From Tetragonia tetragonoides (lineage: Eukaryota; Streptophyta; Magnoliopsida; Caryophyllales; Aizoaceae): DNA of 64,000 bases. Position 1 is the first letter of the stretch; every line of letters begins with the position of its first letter. The stretch is from NCBI GenBank assembly GCA_038025085.1, contig CM076144.1:39777001-39841000 (forward strand), written 5' to 3'. A program made the position numbers and the translations under genes. The notes under the pieces are model-generated. The model made no database searches. It was given only the letters and a program-made list of their open reading frames with translations, and was not told the origin of the DNA. Positions 1-11,229 of the stretch are shown here, piece after piece.

Positions 1-614
1 GTATTATGAGTCGTGACCCTTTTTTCACTAAAAAGTGACCCTTATTTTACCAAAAATTATAATAAAACCGTATCAAATAAGTTTTTGTGTTCTTAATTTT
101 GCACTTTTTTGGATGAAATTTCGTCTCACACGATTCGTTACAAAAATAGATATGTTGTTTTGGGGACAAACCATTGTTATAAATAATATTGTATTGATCC
201 TTTCCATAAACAAAAACATAAATAAATAGAAGTAGAATATTTTCAGTTTTTTACCCTCTCCTCCCTCCCCTCCAAAAAATAAGAATCTATTTAATTAGAT
301 TAAAACGTAATGATCAAATCACAGCTCGCCATATTAGCCGCTGAATTGTCGAATGACGTGTCAATTTACTAATGACGTGCCATGTGATATGACTCATGGC
401 CAGTAAAAAAAGAAAGAAAAAAGAAAAAGAGAGAGAAAGCAGCAACAATCAGACGTTACAAAAATATAATGGAGTTTAATGACTCTTTCAGCCCATTCTC
501 TTCATTCTCGCAAGTTGTCAGACGTTACAAATCCAAGAAATTGAGTAGTAGCTAATTTCTCTCACATATTGATGAGCCAAAAAAACATAACTAATTCGTC
601 TCTCATGAATAGAT
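1..614. other. AT-rich intergenic DNA
   Basis: No coding sequence, RNA gene or clear transposon boundary is visible. The short open frame near the start has no recognisable features and sits in AT-rich sequence. A purine-rich (A/G) stretch lies near 410-445. Confidence 0.5.
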
Positions 615-1850
615 GATGGAACCACACACCATGGCGCTCGATGTTCTACCAAGGACCCGATAAACATACCCTGGGCGCCTCTCATGTCCCTTAAAGGTGT
701 TCCGTGCGATGTAGTTTGAAAATATCCACCTTTGTTTTGCGGCCTCTCAGAAGGTTAAAAAACGTGGATTATAGTCTTCATTTTCGGCTTCCCGGGACTC
801 GGGTATCATTTTTGCCCGAACTTATTCGGGGGGTCTACCATGACCCTAGAGGACCCTCGGACCCCCGAGAGGGTCATCAGGATCCCCGAACTTCGATATC
901 ACCCATGCCTTTAGTGTTCCGACTCTAACACCAATGTCTCGTAAAACGCCCTTCCAAACCTATCAGGGACCTGATAAACGATCCCAAGGGTCTCCCATGT
1001 TCCCGAGTAGCGTTCTGTGCGATGTGGTGCGAAAATATACACCTTCGTTTCGGGGCCTCCCGGAAGCCCAAAAAACGTGGATTATAGCCTTCGTTTTCGG
1101 TTTCCTGGGGCCTGAGTGTAATTTTTTACCAAACTTTTTCGGGAGCTATATCATGACCCTAGTGGACCCCGGTGTCCCAGGAGGGTCATCTGGATCCCCG
1201 AACTTTGATATCACCCATGCCTTTAGTGTTACAATTCTTACACCAATGTCCCATAAAACGCCATTCCAAGCTCTATCAGAGACCGGATAAGCGACCCCGA
1301 ATGCCTCCCATGTCCCCTAGGGGTGTTCCGTGCGATGTGGTGCGAAAATATCCACTTTCGTTCCGAGGCATCTCGGAACCCAAAAAACGTGGATTATTAA
1401 CGCCTTCGTTTTCGGCATTTGGAAGCCCGGGTGTCATTTTTGTCCAAACTTCTACAGGAGATCTATAATGACCCTAGAGGACCATCGGTGCCCCGGGAGG
1501 GTCATTCGATCCTCGAACTTCGATATCACTCATGTCTTCGGTGTTCTGCCTTTTACATTGGTGTCTCGAGAAAACGCCCTTACATACATATCATGGACCC
1601 GATAACGGACCCCGAGAGCCTCTTATATTTCCTAAGGGTCTCCCGTGCGATGTGGTGCGGAAATATTCACCTTCGTTACGGAGCCTCCTGAAAGCCTAAA
1701 AAACGTGGATTATACCTTTTGAGTTTCGGCTTCCCACAGCCCGGGTTTTGTTTTTGTCCAAAATTCTCCGGCAGGTCTATTGTCACCTTAGAGGACCTCC
1801 GGTGTCTTGAGACGGTCATTTGGCTCCCCAAACTTCGATTTCACACATGG
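615..1850. repeat. ~313-bp tandem repeat array (four copies)
   Basis: The word TGCGATGTGG (first copy TGCGATGTAG) recurs at 705, 1018, 1331 and 1646, spacing 313, 313 and 315 bp. Each unit then carries AAAAAACGTGGATTAT, a G/C-rich segment with CATGACCCTAGAGGACC-like text, and GAACTTCGATATCAC. The units are diverged from each other by scattered substitutions and small indels, and are more GC-rich than the flanks. The short open frames inside are by-products of the repeat. I do not recognise the family; it looks like a short satellite block or the relic of a longer array. It is not rDNA coding sequence. Confidence 0.85.
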
Positions 1851-1995
1851 GACATGGGACATGGGACATGGGACATGGGACATGGGACTTGGGACTTGAG
1901 ACATAGGACATAGGACATAGGACATGGGACATGGGACATGGCGCTCGCTGAGCATTGGGACATGACGCTCGCTGGCTGGAACATGGGACATAGGC
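1845..1995. repeat. GGGACAT heptamer minisatellite
   Basis: Tandem copies of the 7-mer GGGACAT, with variants GGGACTT and AGGACAT, begin where the last satellite unit ends. The array is interrupted by two GCGCTCGCTG-like words. It produces artificial open frames rich in Met-Ser-His-Val-Pro on the minus strand; these are not genes. Confidence 0.85.
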
Positions 1996-1999
1996 CACC

Positions 2000-3045
2000 C
2001 AGAGTTTGTTTCAATAAATTTTTAATGTATTTAGTTCATTTCGATCCATTGTCTACTATGATAATCTTTGGTAGAAAACCTTTATAACAGAGTATTCTTA
2101 AGTTTGTTAATAAAAGGCTAATAATGGACTATGAGGAGAGCAGGCCAACGGGAACCGACCGAATCACTGTAGCAAACTATGTTTCCTAAGCACTCAATCA
2201 AATATAGATCAAAGTTTACAGTATGACTAATCATAATAAGTAGAAGTATAATGCAACAAACAATGTCATTTAGGGGTAGATAACTCTAACTTTTATAGAG
2301 GCTTCACAAGCCAATGAATGACTTCTTCTTTTTTTTGTCAAAGGATAATACACGGCCAGTGAATGACTATTACCATGACTTGAGGGAAAGCCTCCTCCCA
2401 ACATTTTAATATTTTCCCTAAACGAATTAAGAGGCTGCGAATGAAACCTCTCCAAATCCCGCATTGGTGTTGTTTCAGCTTTATTTACCCGTTAATCATA
2501 AAATTAGCACCAAAAAAAATGAAAACTATTACAACAAAGTTTGAAGCATGGCAACCCATTAAATTACATAAAATTTAAATAAATAAATAAATAAATAAAA
2601 ATAATAATAAATCAAAAAGAGCTGAAACTTCCGATCAATTAATATCATCTGATCTTCTTTTGCTTTCAAACAATCACCCCTTTCTTTACTTTTGCAGAAA
2701 CTGAATGATTCTCATTTGTTTTTCCTAAAATCATATTTTAGTTGAGATAGGAGACAATATTTGATACTCTCTCCAATAGATATTAATGTTGCTGCAACCA
2801 TGCAATGTGTAGTTTGTCATGGTGGTCTGGACTCTTTTACAGCCATTTAGTTTTTTATGTTCTTATGGAAATATGGCAAAATCTTCAATTTGTAATTTGC
2901 GATTTGCATTTAGAATCTCCTACCTAAATTGCAGTCTTTTAATTTTTTTGGGAAACTAAGTAATAGTATTGCAGACCAAAAAATGAGATCCAATTTTTTT
3001 TCTTTTCCAGCATTTGCAATTACAGAAAAACTTGGACTTTGGTTT
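2000..3045. other. Intergenic DNA, partly duplicated at 13.7 kb
   Basis: No gene seen. An (AAAT)n tract lies at about 2575-2600. From about 2880 onward the sequence resembles the region from about 13745 onward (shared CTACCTAAATTGCA-like words), so it belongs to the duplicated block that carries the two U2 genes. Confidence 0.5.
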
Positions 3046-3047
3046 AG

Positions 3048-3798
3048 TGGTGTGTGCCAGGCCCAAGCAATAGTGCAACACATGGACGACACTTGAAAGC
3101 CCAGATAGCAAGCTACCTAATGGGCATTCTCCCTAGAACTGGCAAATATGTCGTGTCATGTCATGTTCGTGTTCGTGTCAAAGATAATCATGTCAGAAAA
3201 CTCCCGACACTAACTTGACCTATTTATTAATCGTGTCGGGAACCTTCAACACTAACCCAACCCGCTTAATAATCGTGTTATTCGTGTTCACCCGCTTAAC
3301 TTTTTAAATTTAGATTTTTTTTTAGAAAATAAAAAATAAATCATAAAATAACTAATAAAAAATAGTAAGAAAATTTTAAACATTACTTTTAAGCTTTCAT
3401 TGGGGTATTAGTCAATACAAATAATGAATATCATATATTTAAACCTTTTTTTTTTTTTTTTTATATTATCATTAGTTAAGTGGCATATTTCTCAACATGT
3501 TTGAATAATCGTGTCAGAACGTGTCAATTTCGTGTTGAAAATCTCAACACTAACCCAACCCATTTAACTAAACAGGTTACTCGTGTCAAACCGCTTAAGT
3601 TAATTGTGTTGAAAATCTCAACACTAACCCATTTATTTTGTGTCCAGTTCATATTATCGTATCATCTTTTACCGACTCTACCGTTCCCCCTAAAAGATAA
3701 ATTTAATATCGTGTGGGCCATTGGCCCACATATCAGATATTAAACTGATAAGAACAGATACTACACTTGATCTTAGCCAAAAGGCCGAGTAATAGTAT
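3048..3798 (-). pseudogene. U2: U2 snRNA copy split by a ~547-bp insertion
   Basis: Read on the minus strand, 3798 to 3681 gives the U2 5' half: CTCGGCCTTTTGGCTAAGAT, then the branch-site recognition segment GTGTAGTATCTG, then TCTTATCAGTTTAATATCTG and the Sm-site region. It matches the intact U2 at 13.9-14.1 kb almost perfectly here. The U2 3' half (stem-loops III/IV, with GGTAGCTTGCTATCTGGGCT and TTGCACTATTGCTTGGG) resumes only at 3133-3048, because 3134-3680 is foreign. The extreme 5' end is also altered (ATACTATTACTCGG, where U2 has ATACCTTTCTCGG). The promoter is preserved, and a 3'-box-like CAAAGTCCAAG follows. The transcript would lack a contiguous 3' domain, so I call it a pseudogene; a truncated RNA could still be made. 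Confidence 0.88.
3134..3680. mobile_element. hAT-like MITE inserted in U2
   Basis: The intact paralogue at 13.98 kb lacks this block, which gives an empty-site comparison. The ends read TAGAACTGGCAAA and, inverted, TAGAGTCGGTAAA (9 of 13 matching), like hAT-type MITE ends. The interior repeats GTGTCA/TTCGTGTC and AACACTAACCCAACCC motifs and has no coding capacity. The flanking 8-mers agree only in part, so the exact target duplication is uncertain. Confidence 0.65.
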
Positions 3799-3821
3799 GA
3801 GTTTTTCTGTTTCTCCATTTC

Positions 3822-3872
3822 GTTTTTATAGCTCGCCAGTTCCCACGCATCGTCTTTCAGCCGATGTGGGAC
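3822..3872 (-). promoter_or_regulatory. USE + TATA promoter of the split U2 copy
   Basis: On the minus strand GTCCCACATCGG (about 3861-3872) is the plant upstream sequence element. CTATAAAAAC (3822-3831) is the TATA box about 24-33 bases upstream of the U2 start at 3798. The USE-to-TATA spacing matches the intact U2 copy, so this looks like an RNA polymerase II snRNA promoter. Confidence 0.85.
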
Positions 3873-4249
3873 GGTGGTAGGTTTGCATTAACTCATCAAC
3901 TGAAACTGTGGGTCACCCTACAATAATATATGGCATCATCAAATCTTCAATATTGCAGATAAAGATGACGAATTCAAACCTCCGTAACAGATAACAACTC
4001 CCACTAAACAACTAATAATGAACAACAACTGCAATTTTGATTAACTCACTTCCAGAAAGTACCTAAGCCACCATTTCGAGTTTCATACTCCGAAATCCAA
4101 TAGTAAGAAAAAGGGTGATTCTAGTTTTGCCCATAATTTTTACTAATCGATTGATATATATCGACTGAACCAATTACTGAGTAAGTAGAAAAGAATACAC
4201 ATTTAAAATAGATTCACACCGGAGCGGTTGTAAAATTGTAATACTACAT

Positions 4250-4730
4250 ATGAATATTAGAATTATGGGAACTGGTACTGGCGGATCCTGAAATCTGGAA
4301 ACCGGTATTGGAACTGGCGGGTACCGGTTTCGGGACCAAGTACCCATTTCCACTTTTTCATAGACTTTTTGGTTCTCTTTTTTCCCCAAAACTTAATATT
4401 ATTTTATACAGCTCTCATTAATAAACCATCTATTACTAAATTTAACCTAATATCATAATATTATAATCAAAAAACGAAAATAAAAAAACAATAATTGATA
4501 CAACTCAATGCCACATCAAAGTATGAAACTCATAAACTGGTTCTTGGAATTGGTCCTGCCGGGCACCCGGCGGGTACCTGGTCCCAAAAACTGGTACCCA
4601 AAACTGGTACTGGTTCCAACCAGTTCCGAACCAGAACTGGTCCCGATGGGACTGATTCTAAGTCTGGACCCACCAAATCCTAACCGATTTCGGATCCATA
4701 ACCAAGTACTTGGTCCCATTGCTCACCCCT
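4250..4730. repeat. GGTACC/ACTGG-motif-rich repeat
   Basis: Short inverted and direct words (AACTGGTAC, GGGTACC, CCGGTTTCGG) recur at 4266-4350 and 4540-4720. The right edge, GCTCACCCCTAAG, resembles the outer end of hAT-type MITEs. I cannot fix both ends. The short open frames here on both strands are repeat artefacts. Confidence 0.4.
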
Positions 4731-4867
4731 AAGTTCACACATATCTATAGGGTGCAATCATGCAAACTAGTTATTATCTATGTTGCACGGGATCGGAAAT
4801 CGGAATCAAGAGAATGGACATGCGAAAAGACTCATAGCATTTCTCAAAAAAAAATATAAAAAATAAA

Positions 4868-6029
4868 TGTTAGGGAATATTATCTAGTATATTTAAGGAA
4901 TATTTTAAATTAGCATAATATCATAAAGATTGTGTAATCTACAGTTTTCATAACACTAAAACTCTTGTACCCATAAATATTGTGTAATCTACAGTTTTCA
5001 TAACACTAAAACTCTTGTACCCATAAATAGAGATCGATTATATCAATAATGATCAAGCATTGGGTGAGATTATTCATGATATCATAGCGAATACTTTCCT
5101 GATAGTTAAAAAAAAAAAAAAAAAAACAAAAAAAAACAAAAAAAAAACCTAGCTTCCGCTTCACTGATGCGGACAATTTATCCGCCACCAGACCAATGTT
5201 CCTTCACCATTGATCATCATCCCACCATACTCCTTCAACCTCCTTACTTCCACTTTTATATAATTAAAAGTCCACACTTTTTTTCTTTTCCAATTTCCAT
5301 CTCTACCAACGTTAGGTTCTAGCAGATTTGCTTGTGATTATGAAACTTGTTCATCTAAGCATATAGTGATAATTATCCCCATATAACTCATCCTCTTAAA
5401 TTAGCCTTTGTCTCATCTTCTCCAGTGTTGTCAAGTGTAATATGGTGGTTCGTTGTGTTTGTTGTGGTGGCCTACTCCTACCTTGGATTTTCTGACGTGA
5501 ATTACCTTCTCCTTCTCCCTCTTCCTCTCTCTCTCTCGCCTTCACGGCATAAACCAAATAGTCTTCTCTATCTATCTCTCTTCCTCTATCTTTGAGTCTA
5601 TTGTAGTCTTTCTGCCACACATCGGTCGCCAGTCTCACATCGGCCTCCTTTCTCCAAGTGCCATGTTTCGCTTCCACTGTCGAACCACTCTTCTCTCTCT
5701 CCTGGTTGGCTATGTAACGGTGAGTACAAGCTCCAGCAACAACACGAGAGCTTCATGACGGCTACAATGATTATTCATGCTTGGTTGCGTTACAAGTTTT
5801 TCGTATATTTACTCTAGTTATTATTAATTATTTCTATTATAACCTCCAATCGTAGCGTTCGTTCGTCTACCGCTACGATTGCGGGGGGAGTGTTAGGGAA
5901 TATTATCTAGTAGATCTTAGGAATATTCTAGATTAGCATAATATCATAGATATTGTGGAATCTACACTTTCCATAATACTAGAGCTCTTGTACCTACAAA
6001 TAAGGATCGATTATATGTGGGATTATTCA
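4868..6029 (+). mobile_element. TRIM-like non-autonomous LTR retrotransposon
   Basis: Two related terminal repeats start with TGTTAGGGAATATTATCTAG at 4868 and 5891 and end in GATTATTCA at 5076 and 6029. The left LTR is longer (209 against 139 bp), partly because of a 50-bp tandem duplication inside it. TGATATCATAGC follows the left LTR at 5077 and resembles the initiator tRNA-Met binding site TGGTATCAGAGC (10 of 12). A polypurine tract GCGGGGGGAG directly precedes the right LTR. The ~814-bp interior encodes nothing recognisable. LTR length and total size fit a TRIM. No clear 5-bp target duplication remains. Confidence 0.8.
4929..5028. repeat. 50-bp perfect tandem duplication in left LTR
   Basis: The 50-bp block beginning ATTGTGTAATCTACAG at 4929 is repeated without a mismatch at 4979. 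The right LTR has a single copy, so the duplication arose after insertion. Confidence 0.9.
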
Positions 6030-7794
6030 CATAAGCTTTCAATAAAACCAAACATGTTGACTATCTGTTAATAATAATAACGTGCGTATATAGAGTTATT
6101 TTGAGCAATATCTAAGTAGAGCAAAATTTATTAAGCCTTATGCTGGAAAAAGAGCCAGAAAGGCCAAACAAGCAGCAAGTTTAGTAAGCAAAACAATAAA
6201 GCACTAGATCAAACTAAAACAAAAGTAGAAGTTAAAAACAGGGCCAGATTAGATTATGCCAAATTAGTCTATAGCCAAGTATGACATAAGCATGACTTCA
6301 TGCTTGTTAGAGAGGGTCTCACCTTGTACCCACCTTATGCGAGTTTTTATGTAGAAGAATTAGCATCCAAAGCACATCAATTGTCGTCTTGTCGGTGATA
6401 TATGAGTGAAATTGCATGAAATGAAAGTTGACAATGACGAATTACTGGCCCGGTCTAAGACTAGCAAAAAAAAATAATGGGTGTATCATTTTCCAGTGAG
6501 AGAAAAAGTAAATCATTAAACTTCACTGAACTGAACCAATTATTGAAAAATGGTAAAAGAACACAACCTATATACATTCAAGTTTCAATTACATGTTTGT
6601 GTATTGAACCACTATATTAGTATGTTCAGTTGAATTTCTATACAACTTCTTGTTAGTTGTCACTAACATTACTCCCATTTTCCTCTATCAACATACAGTC
6701 TCCATGATCTGTTTTGATTAGGAGGAAACCCAAATCAAATGTGTGAAGAAAAAATGGCTTTTGATATATGGAGGGGAAGCATTGAAATTGTTGGGGCTGA
6801 AAATGTGTAACTACCATGTTTATTTAATTGAAAAGGGTGGGTAAAAAATCGTCTTTAAGTGCATTTACGGATGATGGTTTCGTTTATTGTGCTTTGCTTA
6901 ATCAATCGTTTCACCAATAAAAAATGACTCTATCAAAATTACTCTTTAACTCTCTCAACATTGAAGACAGATGAATACAACAAGCAGAAAACTTGAGAGT
7001 AGCTCCAATTTTTGTGACAAAGGAAATACAACAAATGAGAAGATGAAACACAATAACACAATGAAGATGAAGGAGAAGTGAGAATGACGAATCCAAAATC
7101 TCTCACACATTTTTGTGAGTTCTCTTTCCGTTTCATTCAGCTTAATTTAACAACATCAGAATTTCAAACTCTGTTATTGGATTAGGAAGCACAAATCTTT
7201 CAAATTCTTCAAAGTAAATCACGAAAAATTTACATTCAGAGAGTCAATTACAGAAAAGAAAAAAAAACTAAATACTAATTTCTTCACTTATTGAGCCTCT
7301 GTTTCTTGCATTTCTCAGAAGATTATTTTTTGCAGAGACCAAATGAGAAGTCTAAATTCAAGAGAGAGAAATCTGAGGGAGATGAAGGGCCATATAAAGT
7401 AGGTTATATGGGTTTCAAATTAGGTATTTAAGTGCATGTTTTAATTGAATTTTTTTAGTTGATTCAGTGCAAGTGAAATGGGAGATGTTTAGGCTTCTTA
7501 AATTCACTATTTTAGTAGTTAGAAGAGGAACATATTTTGTTTGATTTGGAAACGGGAGACAACTTGTGGAGAAAGAAGAAAGATGAGCAATTTGTAACTT
7601 GTGAAGTTAAAATTTCTAGTTTATTCAGTTAACTCCTTGTTAATTAGGCCATCCATTCATTCGTGAGAAAAATGTTAAAGCTCACATAATTACGCGCAAA
7701 GGGTGTATGTAACTAGGGGAGGGCCGTGCTGCACTGCTGCATGCTTAGCTATGATATGCTTTTGTATTGTTTCAATCAATGATTCGTCTAGTCA
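6030..7794. other. AT-rich intergenic DNA
   Basis: No convincing gene, RNA or transposon end seen. The open frames on the minus strand near 6.9-7.1 kb are short and overlap each other in different frames. Confidence 0.45.
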
Positions 7795-7868
7795 TAAAAG
7801 GTGTATTTAATTAGAGCTTTTGTTATAGAAAGAGAGAGAAACTAGAGATAGAAACTCTCTCCTTAGGA

Positions 7869-8700
7869 ATGACCACTCAAGAGAGGGATCAACTGGATCG
7901 TTCTAATCGACGTAACAACAATGTAGATACACAAAATGAAGTTGAAATGGCTGATGCTTCTGCCCCTTGGGGAGTTGTTTCAACTCCTGAAAGACAAGTC
8001 ATTCCACATGTATCCTATCGAGACAGAACCTTGGGGTTGCATAATCCACAAAGGAATGAAATCATTCCAACTATTCATGGAGGATTTAATGAAGATGATG
8101 ATGTTTCTGATGATGATGTGCCACCTGAAAATGACGATCCTAAATGTCCTACTATTCTTCTTACGAAGGAAGAAAAACAGAGGATTCGTCGTCCATGGAG
8201 GATCGCAATTATGTACTCACTCATGGTCCTTGGATGTTTGGAGATCACTATTTTACTATTCGCAAATGGGTCCATGATTTTGTTGCTGATGAAGAACCCA
8301 TTAAGTCCATGACTGCATGGATAAGGATCCCAAAATTTTCAGTGAGTATTTTGATGGTGAATTCCTTCACAAAATTGGACGCAAAGTGGGAAAAATCATT
8401 GGGATTGATCGTACTACGGCTGCAGCGGAGCGAGGGAAATTTACCAGGTTGTGTGTTGAGGTAGATTTAACAAAGCCCTTGCTATCTCAATTCATTGTAC
8501 ATGGAAAAACTTGGATTATCCAGTATGAAGGATTGAGATATATTTGCCACAATTGTGGGACTTATGGTCATAAAAAACGAAAATTGCAAGCAATTCCCAA
8601 GCAATGCAGGTCTTCAGCAAGATTTAGCATGCCCTGTAACGGAACTCCCACGGCCAACTGGGCTGAATTCGCCACCATAAGCAACCAACCACCGCCCTAG
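7869..8700 (+). pseudogene. LINE ORF1 remnant (CCHC zinc-knuckle RNA-binding protein)
   Basis: ORF1 starts with ATG at 7869 (MTTQERDQLDRSNRRN). It carries an acidic stretch and WRIAIMYSLMVLG-like text, then shifts frame near 8300. The second segment contains MDKDPKIFSEYFDGEFLHKI and ICHNCGTYGHKK, a CCHC-type knuckle whose final Cys falls later. The arrangement is that of plant L1 ORF1 (DUF4283 plus zinc knuckle), a nucleic-acid-binding chaperone of the LINE ribonucleoprotein. Stops and shifts after 8700 show decay. Confidence 0.7.
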
Positions 8701-9205
8701 GGAGCTGTACGGTGACTGGATGACCGTAAAAGAACCACCAAGGAAGAAAACGAATAATCAGGGGTGAGAAGCGGAAAATTCGCATTCAAATCAAAATCAA
8801 AATCAAGCGCGTCAAAATTCACGTCAAACTTCACGTCATACTCCACGGGATGAGGCGGATAATCAGGGATCTCGTTTCTCTGATTTACCAGTAGAAGAGT
8901 CCCAAGAGAACACAAATTCTACAACTTAGGAAACCCCTATTATCACGGATAGCGTTGACATAGATCAATGGGATGTGATCTTGGCGGAAAATGTGGAACC
9001 TACTGAGATTATTCCTGAATCAATTTCCTGGTTTGGAGAGTTCATTGCCCAAAGGAATGCTCAACTTTCGCAATCCGTTTTGGAAACTAATTCTTCACTA
9101 GGAAACCAAGAATCTAGGATTGAGAATATTACTGAAGTTGACTGATCCTAAAGAAGCGAAGGAAGGCGAGAATCCAAGGATTATTTGGTGTTTTTCTAAA
9201 TAGAA

Positions 9206-10200
9206 ATGATGTCCCAGTCAATCCCCCATCTTCCTCAAACCCCATCCTTCAACATCCCCCCGGACTCGACATGGTTTGTAGGGAGCCCAATGGACGTCCC
9301 CCTGATGGGTCAAACACCACCAGTGAGTCACAAGATGGAAGCTCGATTCCAAGTGTACTTGCCTCCAGAGCACAATCCAAAGGAGCTAGTACTAACTCTA
9401 CAGTTGCCCAACCTTGTGGGCCAAGCAATGAGGGAAATTAGGGACGTCTTTCAGTCTTTTCTTCCTTTTATCCCTTTAGAGGACCAAGAGCTTTTCCCTC
9501 CTTTATCTAGTGATAATATGTCGATAAAACTTTTAATTTGGAATGTTCAGGGGGCTGGGAGTAATGCCTTCTTGACAACCCTTAAAGAAGTCATTCGTTT
9601 GAACAATCCTACAGTTCTCGTTTTGGTGGAAACACACATTAGTGGTACTAATGCTGAACGAATTTGTCAAAGAATTGGTTTTTCTGGAAGAGTCAGAGTA
9701 GAGGCAGAGGGTTTTAGTGGCGGAATATGGTTATTTTGGCGCTCTGACCTTGTAACTGGTGTCCCTTCTACACTTCATGCTCAGTTTATTCACGTCGAAA
9801 TTACTAAGGTTGGTGAAGAACCTTGGTATTTCACTGCTATTTATGGTAGCCCGGATGCTACAAAATGTGAGGAGCTTTGGCATACCCTTGAGGAGATGGC
9901 GAATAATATGTCTAGACCTTGGCTCCTAGCAGGAGATTTTAATGAAACTCGCTCCATGGACGAGCGTAATGGTGGTTGTAATGGGACGAGACGGAGGTGT
10001 CTGCATTTCAATAACTGGATTGAAATAATCATCTCATTGACATGGGGTTTTCAGGGCCAAAATTCACCTGGGCTAGAGAGAACTCTCCTGAAACTCGTAA
10101 GGCAGCTAGACTTGATCGAGGCCTGGTTAATGCGTAGTGGCTGGCTAAATTTGGAGATGCTGCTCTCAAGAACCTCCCTGCCTTTCAATCAGATCATTGT
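9206..10200 (+). pseudogene. LINE ORF2 endonuclease (APE-type) part
   Basis: The frame from about 9519 reads MSIKLLIWNVQGAGSNAF, then VLVETHISGTNAERI, SGGIWLFWRSD, FTAIYGSPD and WLLAGDFNETRS. These are the ordered motifs of apurinic-type endonucleases that nick the target for target-primed reverse transcription. Upstream of MSIKLL the frame is a Pro-rich linker. After about residue 270 the frame departs from the family, so the final SDH-type motif is displaced by frameshift. No full-length function is likely. Confidence 0.8.
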
Positions 10201-10233
10201 CCCATCCTAATTAGCACTACAGGTTTTGCTCCC

Positions 10234-11225
10234 TTGCCTACTAGTGCTAAACCTTTTCGCTTCCAAGCTGCATGGTTAACTCATGAGAAATTTGGCGAAG
10301 TATTGCGTAATGCGTGGAACACAGTGGATCCGCTTATCCCTTGCCTGAAGGGAGTAGCACATAAATTAAATTCTTGGAACAAAGAAATCTTCGAAAATAT
10401 TTTTCGAAAAAAAAGGTTCCTAATGGCTAGACTTGCAGGGACTCAAAGAGCACTTGCATCCTACTGCTCTAGAAATTTGCTAAATAGAGAAATGGAGCTT
10501 CGCAAGGAGTTAGAAGACGTGCTTGAGCAGGAACAAGTCATTTGGTTCCAAAAATCCAGAATGGAAGCCATAAGGGATGGTGATCGCAATACTAAATATT
10601 TTCATCTTAGTACTGTGTTGAGACGCAATTACAACAAAATTGTATCTCTACAAAATGCTGATGGTGATTGGATCCTGCAACCTGATCAAGTCAAAGAAAT
10701 GGTTAGACAATATTTTATTGATCTTTTCACAGAGCCTCAACCTGGGGTTGAGTTGAATGATCTGCCTCATGGTTTCTTCCCTGGACTTTCAAGCTTGGAA
10801 TGGGATGATTTGGCCAGACCTTTTACTACCACTGAGGTTACAGCTGCGATCATGTCTATGGGACCATATAAAGCTCCAGGCCCAGATGGTTTTCAAGCAA
10901 TCTTTTACCAAAGAAATTGGGAATTGGTGAACTCGAAGGTGATTAATTTGGTGTTGGATGTCTTGGATGGCCGTGACTACCCAGAAGGACTAAATTAAAC
11001 CTTCTTATTACTCCTTCCCAAGGTGAACAACCCTGAGAAAGTGACTCAGCTCCGCCAATTAGTCTTTGTAATGTCACATACAAAATTGTCACAAAGGCCA
11101 TTGTTAATCGACTCAAGGAAGTCCTCCCAACCTTGATCTCGCCTACACAATGTAGCTTTGTCCCGGGAAGGCAAATCACTGATAATATTGTGATTATCCA
11201 AGAAGTATTGCATACCATGAGGACA
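10234..11225 (+). pseudogene. LINE reverse transcriptase, N-terminal half only
   Basis: The first segment (10234-10998) contains AIRDGDRNTKYFHLSTVLRR and KAPGPDGFQAIFYQ, typical of plant L1 RT. A frame shift follows. From about 11055 another frame reads ISLCNVTYKIVTKAIVNRLK and FVPGRQITDNIVIIQE. Sequence then breaks off before the LDxxKAYD and FADD motifs. Without the palm catalytic aspartates this cannot be an active polymerase. Confidence 0.82.
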
Positions 11226-11229
11226 ATAT

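Noticed and set aside
1788..1998. Met-Ser-His-Val-Pro repeat frames
   Set aside because: Produced by the GGGACAT minisatellite in several frames.
5396..5677. 93-codon Arg/Glu-rich frame in the TRIM interior
   Set aside because: Comes from a CT-rich stretch read antisense; no family features, and TRIM interiors are non-coding.
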